Both the position numbers and the translations under genes were made by a program. Source: Phlegmacium glaucopus (lineage: Eukaryota > Basidiomycota > Agaricomycetes > Agaricales > Cortinariaceae). From it: a DNA stretch of 49,597 nucleotides. The notes under the pieces are model-generated. The model saw only the letters and a list, made by a program, of their open reading frames with translations, ran no database searches and had not been told where the DNA came from. This document shows, in pieces, positions 1 to 9,416 of this stretch. Position 1 is the first letter of the stretch; each line of letters opens with the position of its first letter. Location of the stretch: positions 148,081 through 197,677 of the forward strand of contig MU130046.1 in assembly GCA_015039465.1 (NCBI GenBank), given 5' to 3'.

Positions 1-508
1 GTGTCTTGTGGAGTTGTGAGGACCACTGTGTCATTGAATCAGATAATTCACCTTGGAGGTCCTCATTAGCCTCCATAAGTAAGGCAATAGCCTTTTCTGC
101 ATCCTTGGAATCCTTCAAAAGATGAGCAGAATCATTTGTCTCAGCCTTTTTAAGGATGGCAATCTGCTCTGTCATCTGTGCAACTTTGTCTTGTCCACGT
201 TTTGTGGTCTGACGCTGCATACAGAGCTTATGATATGTATCTTTGTGCTTTGACTCCCACATAGAGAGATCAGCTGCAAGCTGAGAGCACTTCTTATTGG
301 ACTTATCAAGCTCAACTTGCAATTGTTTGCACTCAGAGCTTTTCTGGATAACCTCAAGCTCAAGCTCAGTAATACGCAATTTTGCAGACTGCAAGGAGCT
401 CCAGAGATCATCCAGAGCAGATTCAGAAGATACTTGGGCTTGCTTTTCAGCCTTAATTGCTCTGCCCTTTGCTAAATTCTCAGTTAGTGTTCCTCTATTT
501 GGAGGCAT
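1..508 (-). CDS. Coiled-coil protein, N-terminal part (runs off left edge)
   Basis: A reading frame stays open from an ATG at 508 down to base 1 (169 codons, no stop, no intron needed), so the gene continues outside the window. The protein starts MPPNRGTLTENLAKG and then becomes rich in Gln, Lys, Glu, Leu and Ser with heptad-like spacing, as expected of a long coiled coil. Segments such as ITELELEVIQ and LQVELDKSNKK show hydrophobic residues every 3-4 positions. There is no signal peptide and no membrane segment. I do not recognise the family. The surrounding 9 kb is transposon debris, so this may be an accessory or element-associated gene rather than a housekeeping one; that is inference. 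The frame is well supported by its length and composition, the function is not. Confidence 0.6.
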   Translation of the reverse strand, partial: MPPNRGTLTENLAKGRAIKAEKQAQVSSESALDDLWSSLQSAKLRITELELEVIQKSSECKQLQVELDKSNKKCSQLAADLSMWESKHKDTYHKLCMQRQTTKRGQDKVAQMTEQIAILKKAETNDSAHLLKDSKDAEKAIALLMEANEDLQGELSDSMTQWSSQLHKT

Positions 509-1478
509 GCTAAGAGATTTGGGGATGGGCCTGATTGGTTTAAAAGTTGTTAGATAGATCTATCAGCTTATAAAGAATTTATACTTAATAGTTATGCACT
601 ATTTCTAATTAAACAAAATAAACAACCTGAAATATGGAGCTTTTATTGTTTTATTTAGTTATCTATTCTTAAAAGAGTTTATTTAACTCATACCTGGTTG
701 TTTTAGCAGTTTCTTAGCAAAAACTAGGTAGAAATGGTGAAATATAGGGTGTTATGAGCTCTGTAGTGGAGGTGTAGGTGTAAGAATGTGCATGCAGCAG
801 CTGCATGGACTCCATGGGCTCGTTTTGGCATGAGATCAGTGGCTGTGCCTGCCAAATATGGGTGCTAAACAGTGCTCAGGCTGTAACTTTGCAACAAGAG
901 CACTTTGGGACTAGTTTTGCAGACCAAAATTGCTTTAAATTTTCCCAGAAAGAGGCCTATAAGAGTAGAATTTTTATTTTTTGTCATATAAGTACATAAA
1001 CTGCATGTTTTACACACCTATCTTGTGATAGGGGGCATATTTTAAAAATCCACTCTTATAGCTCGATTTATATTAAAATTCTAAGCAGAAAGCATCCAAA
1101 AATGAAGCCAATACATGGAGTCCTTCATAAGATATGGCCCAAACACTTTGGAGGCTCATATTTGGCTGGTGTTTGCATGTGACTGCACATTTTCAGGACA
1201 AATATTGCACAATTAAAAAAATGGCTCTTATAGGGCGATGGAAAATGATATTATTGAGGTATATACAGTAGAATATTTAACAGTTCACTGTTGTAGCAAG
1301 TAGAAACTCAATGTCTCACAAAATGGGCGGTGTCACATCGTGTCACATTGATGTGACCGGTGTCACACTTATCAAGGATTGTTCATCCCCATTATCAATA
1401 TAGGCAAGTATATTAAAGAAGTATTTACACTAATTGATGTTGAACTAAACAAATGGGAGCTAAAATACATTTTTAGTG
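509..1478. other. AT-rich gene-free stretch
   Basis: About 1 kb of low-GC sequence with stops in all frames. I see no coding signature, RNA gene or ordered repeat here. It contains a local duplication of the words GTGTCACA/GTGTCACAT near 1328-1365 and nothing else I can name. Confidence 0.5.
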
Positions 1479-1794
1479 TACAACTCACCAGTCAAATACT
1501 GTATATATGATGTTTAGAATAATTGAATATAATTTTATTATTATTATTATTATTCTGTTGTGTGAGACCACTCAAATATCTGGTTTATATATGTTTTCTA
1601 GCATCAGATCCAAAGGGACTAAGGCTGCCTCAGGATGCTCTCAGGTTGCCTCAGGTTGCCCCAGGACAGCCTAAGACTTTTCATACATAGGTAACTTGCA
1701 CCCCAGGGCAACCTCTTGACCTGAGCACCCTGAGCTGCCTGGGGCACCCCAGGACATTTCAGGACAGCCTAGGGCAGAAGTCATCTATGCTACA

Positions 1795-2690
1795 AGAAGC
1801 GCCATATATTCCTTGGTGGATTCTTCCCTGGACCAAATAAACCCAGAAACATTGAGTCTTTTCTCTTTCCTGGCTTTCATCACCTTGCAGCGCTCATGAA
1901 AGAAGGATTAGCAATCTGGGATGCCTTCAAAAACCAATCCTTTATTTCAGACCTGTTTCTTCTCTTGGGCTTGGCTGATGGACCTGGCCTCACTTATTTG
2001 AATGGGCTTACTGGACATTCTGGGGCTTTTGGATGTCGGCTCTACTGTCCAGTCAAAGGAAGATGAAAAGAAGGAGGAAATCATTATTATCCCGCCCTTT
2101 CCAAGCCTGAAAACTACTCTATCAAAGAATCTGATCATCCTGACATAAACACCAATCACCTTCCCATCGAAAAAGTCAGAGATTATTTAACTGGCTTAGA
2201 CATTATTCTTGGATCATGTACACAAGCAGAGCACCAGTGTAACCGAAGGATGACAGGAATTACACAACCAAGCATTTTAGTGCATTTCCACCACAACATA
2301 CACTTCCCATTCCTCAGTGTTTTGGCAGAGACCTCATGCATCTAATCTCCCTTAATATTTTGGATCTGCTGTTGGGACTTTGGCATGGGACAATAGAATT
2401 TGATCCTACAGACAGCAAACAGACTTGGGAATGGCTTGTGCTTGTAGGAGCTGTTTGGAAAAATCATGGATGCTGTGTAGCCCATGCAACACCATATTTA
2501 CCTGGCTCATTTGATAGGCCCCCCCGAAATCCAGCCAAGAAGATCTCTAGTGGGTATAAAGCCTGGGAGTTCTCGACTTATCTATTTGGATTAGGGCCTG
2601 GTTTTTTCTATGGAGTTCTTCCAACTCAATATTGGAAGAATTACTGCAAGCTCATTGCAGGCGTTTGCTTACTACATCAGTGATCAATTA
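1795..2690 (+). pseudogene. Decayed Tnp2/Plavaka-type transposase fragment
   Basis: Two stretches read as pieces of the large transposase common in agaricomycete genomes (Tnp2/Transposase_21-like, CMC or Plavaka group; recognised from memory of the family). Around 1940-2070 the frame gives LADGPGLTYLNGLTGHSG followed by a FGCRLYCPVKG-type Cys motif. Around 2336-2680 it gives DLMHLISLNILDLLLGLWHG, then the block TPYLPGSFDRPPRNPAKKIS with SGYKAWEF, and then YGVLPTQYWKNYCKL. The frame shifts and stops between the pieces, and neither the N-terminus nor the catalytic C-terminal part is present. It lies wholly inside the long-TIR element. It could be captured cargo rather than that element's own transposase, since the TA target site is not typical of CMC elements. 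Confidence 0.6.
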
Positions 2691-2999
2691 CAAAGATCCA
2701 GCTTGTTCATGGCCACACCCTTTTGCTTCAATTTGTCTTTGAGTTTGAGGAACTTTACTATCAATGCAAGGCCTCACGGTTACATTTTTGTCAACAGAGC
2801 AACCATGCATTGCTACATATTAGACCCAAAGTGCCATGTCTTGGGCCTGGTAGTGGATACATCAGGAAAAATGACTTCTGCCCTTGGCTGTCCTGAAATG
2901 TCCTGGGGTGCCCCAGGCAGCTCAGGGCGCTCAGGTCAAGAGGTCGCCCTGGGGTGCAAGTTACCTATGTATGAAAAGTCTTAGGCTGTCCTGGGGCAA

Positions 3000-3053
3000 C
3001 CTGAGGCAACCTGAGAGCATCCTGAGGCAACCTGAGAGCATCCTGAGGCAGCC
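3000..3053. repeat. 21-bp tandem repeat in the right arm
   Basis: Two and a half units built on CCTGAGGCAACCTGAGAGCAT follow each other inside the right inverted arm. The left arm at 1622-1668 has the same words inverted but about one unit fewer, so the array expanded or contracted after the arms were formed. Confidence 0.7.
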
Positions 3054-3174
3054 TTAGTCCCTTTGGATCTGATGCTAGAAAACATATATAAATCAGATAT
3101 TTGAGTAGTCTCACACAACAGAATAATAATAATAATAATAAAATTATATTCAATTATTCTAAACATCATATATA

Positions 3175-3287
3175 CTAGTAATAAAATAATAATAAAATAG
3201 TGATACATAAATATACTAGTATAATACTGGGGAAGTAGGAAATAAGAAAACAAAATTGTGGGTGGTTTATATATATATTGGATGGTG
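3175..3287 (+). repeat. Dispersed repeat, copy split by the long-TIR element
   Basis: This ~115-bp AT-rich sequence starts CTAGTAATAAAATAATAATA and ends near GGATGGTGC. It recurs almost unchanged at 4031-4146. Its missing left end (the GTCAAATACTG part) lies at 1491-1501, on the other side of the inserted element. Confidence 0.8.
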
Positions 3288-4016
3288 CCCTCTGGAGTTC
3301 CAAACTCCACCAATTTCTGAGATTATTTTTACTGAGGGCAACAGAATTGTCTCTACTTTAAATTATATGGGTTGATTTTTTGTCTCCGAAAGCTTATAGC
3401 TGGTGTAATTTCAAAATTCACTCCTGCTCAGAATCCCATTTCAGAATGATTTCCCACCCATATTACTTGTTATGGATGTCTGGAACATTTAAACACATTT
3501 CAGTCATGAAACACGCTCATACTGTTACAACTTCAAATGGTTCAGATGACTCTGACCATAGACAGTCGTATAAAGGATTGATTCGTTGTTCAGTGAGCTT
3601 GAAAGAATACCAAGAGAGAAGTCTCAAGGAATTGCCTTAAGAGTTTGAGGAAGTTCAAGAGTGAAGTAACCTGGTTAGATTCTCAAGAATTAGCTAAGGT
3701 TACATCAAGTCATAAATACTATATTTATAGTAAAAGGAGAGAGTCATGCATATGATGAAATGAGCACATGTAAGAGAGTATGCATATGTATAAATAGGTG
3801 AAATGATGAAAAGAGAGAGGTAAGCATGTGGGAGCGGAAATGAAAAGATGAAGTAGAATGCATGTGGGTGAAACAGACATGTGTTTGGTGGAGATAAAGA
3901 AAAAGAAAAAGAGTTTGTAACACATACCATCCTAAATATATGCAAGCTTTGAAAGTTTAAGTAGCCATTGCCTCAGAAAGCTCAACTGTACAAACAATGT
4001 ATGCTGTACACTAGAC

Positions 4017-4146
4017 CGGTCAAATACTGTACTAGTAATAAAATAATAATAAAATAGTGATACATAAATATACTAGTATAATACTGGGGAAGTAGGAAAT
4101 AAGAAAACAAAATTGTGGGTGGTTTATATATATTTTGGATGGTGCA
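4017..4146 (+). repeat. Dispersed repeat, uninterrupted copy
   Basis: Here GTCAAATACTG runs directly into TACTAGTAATAAAA and on to GGATGGTGC. It is the pre-insertion arrangement of the copy that is split at 1503/3173. The two copies differ by a few bases and a small length change in a TATATAT run. I see no inverted ends on this repeat itself. Confidence 0.75.
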
Positions 4147-4439
4147 CAGACCATTGGTCACATGATCACAGATAAGCATGATTTCGAGCATATGGTGCTG
4201 GGTCAGGGTAGATTACATAAATTCCAAAAAAGGAAATTTTTTAAAGATGGTAGAGAATTGTTTTAGGACCCTGAATATATTTAAATCATATTAATAGCAG
4301 CTCTCCTTATTGAGAAAACTGCAAAATACTTTCCTGGACATGGCAGTTAAAGATTTTCCAGCAAAATTCATAAATTCTAAGGGACTCCCAGGGCCTCCTG
4401 ATGTGATTTAATCCAGATGGTCAATGCACCAGGATACAC

Positions 4440-4640
4440 TAAAGGTGTCCTGAGAAAATGGGTGACACTCAAAACTTTATCTATGCTGTCCTAGGTTGTC
4501 CTGAGGTGTCCTTGGATAAGTGTGTAACACTCAAATTTTACCTGTGCTGCTCTAGGATGTCCTGGGGTGTCCTGGGGTGTCCTGGGATGTCCTGAGTAGT
4601 GATGTGATACTAACAAATTACCCAGGGCTACCTAGGGCCA
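4440..4640. repeat. GTCCTG(A/G)GGT degenerate tandem repeat
   Basis: Around 4558-4600 the word GTCCTGGGGT/GTCCTGGGAT repeats head to tail, with looser copies on both sides. It uses the same CCTGGGG/CCTGAGG vocabulary as the arms of the element at 1504-3172, which suggests shared ancestry. The rest of 4147-5100 shows no gene. Confidence 0.55.
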
Positions 4641-5127
4641 AAATCATTTTTCCTGATGTTGGTTGATTACTTCATCAGGGAGGCAGTCATTGTGGAAGGA
4701 AGCATTGTGAATGCATGCAAGAAATTGCTGTACTAGTTTTAGTTCTTCAAGAGTTGCGAGTACTGGAGCATCGCACTGTCTTGTGCAAGAACTTCAGGAG
4801 CAGTGGAGGCTTCTTGTTCATTAGTCAGAGGTACCAGCTGAGGTTCTGGCTCACTCTGCTCAATATCTGCCAGGCTCCCTGGATCAGGGTGCTGCGACTC
4901 ATGGGTTCCATGTATATTATCATCCTGATTTATTAATTAAGTGCACTACAATATCAGAGTGATCAAGGTATCAGTTCTACATACATGTTCGTCATTGTTT
5001 CATGGACTCTCAGCACCTCTATCACTCCCAAAAAGTGGTATCTGAAATCCTACATCAACATCCTTGTGTTTTATGACCACCCCTTCTTCCATTTCTTCAC
5101 CATCTTGTTACATTCTGTCATACGTTA

Positions 5128-5690
5128 CTCTGGTCCGACTCCGTCGGAGTTGTCTCCGGTAGTCCGTAGTCCGTTCCAGTACTTTCCCTTGCCTCCGGAT
5201 TTACTCCTTCCATGTCCAACTCCGAGACTTCTCCGTATCATTCCGGCTCTTCCGACAATACTCCAAACCCAATACCACATCTTCGCCACAACCACTATTT
5301 CTTTGTCATCACTCCCCCACCATCAGTCAGCACACCAACTATGGATTATTCACCCCAAGAATGCAGGACCTTCCAGGAGCAGAACGCAGCACTTTATATT
5401 TATACTTTATATTTCAGATGCTATTCCTTTTATATTTAAGTACTCGAAACTTGTATGTTTTCCCTCAGTTCGAATATCGACTTAGTTTCCCACTCTTGGT
5501 CTTCCTCTAAGTTCTTTGCAACTTCCGGTTCCGCTCCGCTCCGTCTTACTCCGAAATCTAGGACACGAAGGTTCTGGGTAGCACAGCACATAAGCTGAGG
5601 CTAAGTCCTATCCTTTCCGTGACTCCGTTCCGTTACTCCGTCCAAAACTCCGTCCAAAACTCCGGAACAGAGTTCTCGAACTTAACACAT
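5128..5690. repeat. Region with scattered ACTCCG/TTCCG hexamer arrays
   Basis: Clusters of ACTCCGT, GTTCCG and TCCGTC words occur at 5128-5250 and again at 5520-5672, with two adjacent TCCAAAACTCCG units at the right. The complementary words (CGGAGT, GGACGGA) are clustered at 7266-7365. No coding frame accounts for the pattern. The two clusters are in opposite orientation and could be ends of one old element, but I could not define edges. Confidence 0.45.
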
Positions 5691-5904
5691 CTCCACTATT
5701 GTCAGAGTCCACAACCAAAACCTGGGGCCATCGCAAGTGCTTGTGAGAGTCATTCAGAGATGGGGATGGAGAGTGTTAGGTCCACTGGAAGACACCTCTG
5801 CAGAAGGATTGTTTTGTGGTGGTGGAACACCAGTAAGAGCTTGCTGTGTGGCGATGAAATTTGCATGAGAACTGATTTGGTGGCATGCGGCAGCGTGCAC
5901 ATTG

Positions 5905-6679
5905 TAAGGTAGTTGTCGTCCACATTCTGCAAAGTCACGTGAAGTGACCATATGTGACATGGATCAAGAATATATTAGGAAAGTTTTCATAGATGACTTG
6001 ATATCTTAGGTTCATGAGTGAGATTCCCAAATATAGTCCCTGAGAACTCTTCATAATATCCTTTTTAATATCCCTGCGAGTTTTCATAGCTATCGGGATA
6101 TTCAATCTTGAGGAGTTTCCCTCGGAATGTCAAAATATTGGCAGCACCTACCCATGGCATGTCATCAAAGGTTCTTTTTTGTTTGTTCTGTGAGAAAAAA
6201 GATCTAGAGTCATCGAAAGAAGGCCCTCTTTAAGATGTACAATCTCATCATTGTCCAATGTCATTTCCCCGTTTTCATCTGATAAATCTGAGTCCAGTTC
6301 AGTTGATTTTTGTCACTTGCTTCAAGAAGTCTCCTCCCTGGCCTGCAAATTGTGTATACGTGCTATAGTGGCTTTCCTCTTCCTGGGAATTGTTGATATG
6401 GGAGGGGGTGAGGCTTTTCAGATGTGTATCAATGCAATCTCTAGGTACCAAGTCTTATTTTGGAAACTACACCTTCAATTCTCAGATATATTTAAATTTA
6501 CATGTGAATTCAGCTAAATCGGTCTATTTTGAACAAACCACAGGGACCATATCTTTCAAAATCCATTGGGGGACCTGTTTTTGACCCACTTTTGGCCTTA
6601 ATGAGTGTGTACTTTCCTTTTTTGATCATGTCACATCTCACACACATGACTTTGCAGGATGTGGATGACAACTACCTTA
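5905..6679. repeat. 37-bp inverted repeat pair about 700 bp apart
   Basis: The arm at 5905-5941 (starts TAAGGTAGTTGTC) is matched by the reverse complement of 6643-6679 with three mismatches. The sequence between the arms is AT-rich with no clear gene. The flanks show no convincing target duplication, so this may be the remains of an old element. Confidence 0.55.
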
Positions 6680-6849
6680 TGTTGTCCTGGAGACCATACA
6701 TGGTTTGGTATGACCCCCATGCATGCAGTGGGGACAGGTACATGGAAAATGAGGGGGTGCTTGTGGTAGCATGCGGTTGGATGTGGTTGATGGATATCAA
6801 ATGGTGATCTGATTTTGTGCAATCAAGTTGGATCATGTTACATTGCCAG

Positions 6850-7850
6850 TAGGGTTACCAAAGTTCAGTTCAGAACTGACTCATGAACCTGAACTGAACT
6901 GAACTGAACTGAATTATCAGTTCAGTTCAGTTCAGGTTCAGGCAGTTAGAGATTTATGGTTCATGCAGTTTGAACTGAACTGAACTGCTGAACCGTTAGG
7001 TCCTAGAAGGCCATGTTAGGGCAACTGCAACGCCAACTTAGTCAAGCTAGCAGGGGATCCAAAGTTAATAATATTTCAGAAAAGATATCTACAAGTGACT
7101 TACCTAGCAGGGGATCCAAAGAGGAAAGGATGGGGATCCCTGCTAGGCTGGGGGTGTTTAAGTACTAATATGGACATAACGGAGATATAAAATAAATAAA
7201 GGAATGATACGATAATAATTAATTAATTAAATAAGAAGTGGTGCGATATGAAAAATAGAAATAAAAGACGGAGTGAATCGGAGGACCGGAGTCGGAGCGG
7301 AACTACGGGATTCCGGAGTCAACCAGTGACGGAAGCGGAGTTGGACGGAAGGTCGGGGGTCGTCGGAAAGGTGGGGTGTATGATTCTAGAGTTGAGGTTT
7401 GGGTTAAAGTCGGGTGTCCCCTAACAGGCCAGGCAATTCTCTTCTTTTGACTTAACATTTTCTGGAAAGTGATCCTTCAGTAATTTACAAACATTGGAAT
7501 GGTTTGGCAGTCATTTTTAGCATGAAATAATGGCTAAGGAAGGAGATAATGGCCAGACTTGGTATGTGATGTTATTATGTCAGCATAGATTAGTACTGCC
7601 TATTTAGGAAATAAATATAAATTAATGGTTTTCTGTGTTCTAAAGGAGTTCTGAGATCATATATGAGTGGAAATCAAGTGGCTAGGGGCTAAGGAAGGTC
7701 TTTGTACAATAAATTTTCAGAAAAAGGTAAAATTTCAGATTTTATAATGGTTCTTCAGTTCAGTTCAGTTCGAACCAGTTCTTAAATGGTTCAGTTCAGT
7801 TCAGGCTGAGGAGGTGAAGAACTGAACTGAACTGAACTTTGGTAACCCTA
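6850..7850. mobile_element. 1.0-kb GAACT-rich inverted-repeat element
   Basis: The left end TAGGGTTACCAAAGTTCAGT at 6850 is mirrored exactly for 24 bp at 7827-7850. Both ends continue into runs of GAACT/AGTTC pentamers. The left run (about 6888-6940) is itself a fold-back. Inside are a 15-bp-arm hairpin at 7103-7147 containing CTAGCAGG and GGATCC, and the CGGAGT-rich cluster at 7266-7365. No transposase frame is visible, so it would be non-autonomous. A clean target duplication is not visible (about 5 of 8 bases match at best), so the class is uncertain; the short TIR and size fit a hAT-like MITE. Confidence 0.6.
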
Positions 7851-7930
7851 TACAGTAACATTGGGCTAAATATGGTTTGACAATGTTTTACATGGTGATC
7901 CAGACTTCTCACTGGGCTTCAACCCTTAAC

Positions 7931-8149
7931 TAGTGATGCTGAAGTCCAGTTCAGTCTGGTTCTCTGCTGTTTTTGGCGAACCCTGAACTGAACTATTGGT
8001 CCGGTTCAGGCAATTGTCTGAACCTTGAACCTGGTTCTGGTCCGGTTCTCAGTTCTGAACCGAACTAATTACCATATTAGGTAAGCATTTGGGTAATTAT
8101 GCCTTGTTGAACCTCAAAACAGGTTCAGAACCGGACTGTGGCATCACTA
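7931..8149. mobile_element. 219-bp hAT-type MITE with 8-bp target duplication
   Basis: The element begins TAGTGATGC and ends GCATCACTA, with arm similarity continuing inward (AGTCC, then GTTC-rich sequence). It is flanked by CCCTTAAC at 7923-7930 and CCCTCAAC at 8150-8157, an 8-bp duplication with one change. TAGTGATGC ends plus an 8-bp duplication are the usual mark of hAT-derived MITEs. The interior is made of GAACC/GGTTC words and codes for nothing. Confidence 0.75.
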
Positions 8150-8157
8150 CCCTCAAC

Positions 8158-9416
8158 CCTCAATTGAACAATATGCTGCTCAGTAATAGCAGGGACAGGC
8201 ACCAGAAAGTCTAAAGACAATCCCTTTGTTTTATCTTTACTGGTGGAAACTTGAACAGAGAAGGTTGGTCATTATAATTAATTTCTCCTTCATCAAGGAA
8301 TGAATTATCAAGGAATATGGTGTCCATCACCAAGATGAACAATATTAGGCATCCATACCCTTTGTGATCGAGATGCACCAGATGTGGTTTTTTGACTCCG
8401 ATTTCATTCTCCGCCGGATCTCTCCCTAATAGTAGCCCTCTGGAGCCGAGATTATAGTTTTATCCGGAATTTCCCGGTACATACATATCGGGATTTCGGA
8501 GGTGTGCTTTGCGGCAACTTGATAATGCCTACTAAAGCCGTTGACCCTGCACACTATACGCGTCACGTTTCTAGTGGGTCGCACAGTCACCGACTCACCG
8601 CTACAGTCTACTTTTGTACAACAGAAAGTCGACCTGCGGTTTAAACCCTTGTTCTTAACTCTTTAACATAAAATGCATCCATTTGTGAATAAGAAATGAT
8701 TGGCTAAAAGCTATAGTCGTGAAAGAATTCGACCGAGTCACCATCACAAAATTGGGAGATTGCCATATTAGGGAATATAAATATGGATTACGAGGGTTTA
8801 GCTAATGCCTTCAATGTCTTCACCAACGCTCGTGCGCCACCATCAACGTCAACCGGTCTTTCAGGCGAAAAACGAACCAATGAAGTACTCGTCCTGTGCA
8901 CAACCCTCTTTCCCAAAACTGGCGGTTGAACAAAGGTGGCAGTGATTCCATAGGAAAAGAAAACGTCTCAAGTTTCTGAACCTTTCGAGGTCAAATTGCT
9001 TGATTTGCAGCAAGGATTGAACGTTACGGGAGCACATGTCAACCCACATCAGAAGTATTTCGCAACAGTTACGGGGACCTTGGCAGTCACGATTCAGGCT
9101 TGGCCCCCAAGGCGAGGCTTTGCTATGTATATATGATATCAGATGATATCATATATATATGCTTCTCGCTTTTCACCTCCCTCGTTTCGTTTTCGTTTTA
9201 CTGCCAAGCGTGTTGTTTAAGGTTTGTCCCTTTTCTTTCCTATCTGATTTGATCAAGGGATTTGTCCCCGCTGCACGTGTTAATCGCAGCTGATAGTAAT
9301 GTTGATCACCGTTCTGATGGGACCTCCCCTATTATACCTTACCAACCATTCTCATATGATGTTTATTTCTAGGTTTCATTCCATTCCTCCCAGCTAAAGG
9401 AAGCTATTATCGAACA
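8158..9416. other. Intergenic, 5' side of the first G-alpha gene
   Basis: There is no gene I can support. A short frame from ATG 8783 (about 48 codons) has no recognisable feature. A near-perfect palindrome lies at 9128-9157. The pyrimidine-rich stretch at about 9170-9240 followed by ATG at 9417 looks like a fungal promoter and 5' leader, possibly with a leader intron ending at about 9372 (TTTCTAG). Confidence 0.4.
9128..9157. repeat. 14-bp-arm perfect palindrome
   Basis: TATATATGATATCA is followed after two bases by its exact reverse complement. It lies about 260 bp upstream of the G-alpha start codon, in the likely promoter. It could be a protein-binding palindrome or simply an AT-rich cruciform-prone site. 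Confidence 0.5.

Larger units (their letters stand above)
1504..3172. mobile_element. 1.67-kb DNA element with ~290-bp terminal inverted repeats
   Basis: The sequence from 1504 to about 1787 reappears inverted at about 2874-3172. The shared path includes the terminal TATATGATGTTTAG, an ATT/AAT microsatellite, and a tract of CCTGAGG/CCTGGGG-like words. The outermost bases are TATATGATG on both ends, and TA flanks each side (1502-1503 and 3173-3174). A second copy of the flanking sequence near 4017-4146 reads straight through without the insert, which fixes the boundaries independently. The interior carries a broken transposase fragment, so the copy is non-autonomous. Arm lengths differ slightly because the right arm has an extra 21-bp tandem unit. 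The TA duplication is ambiguous by a few bases because the tips are TATA-rich. Confidence 0.8.

Noticed and set aside
2981..4191. Several minus-strand frames sharing YKPPTILFSYFLLPQ
   Set aside because: They are read from the dispersed AT-rich repeat and its duplicate, so the similarity reflects the DNA repeat and not a protein family.
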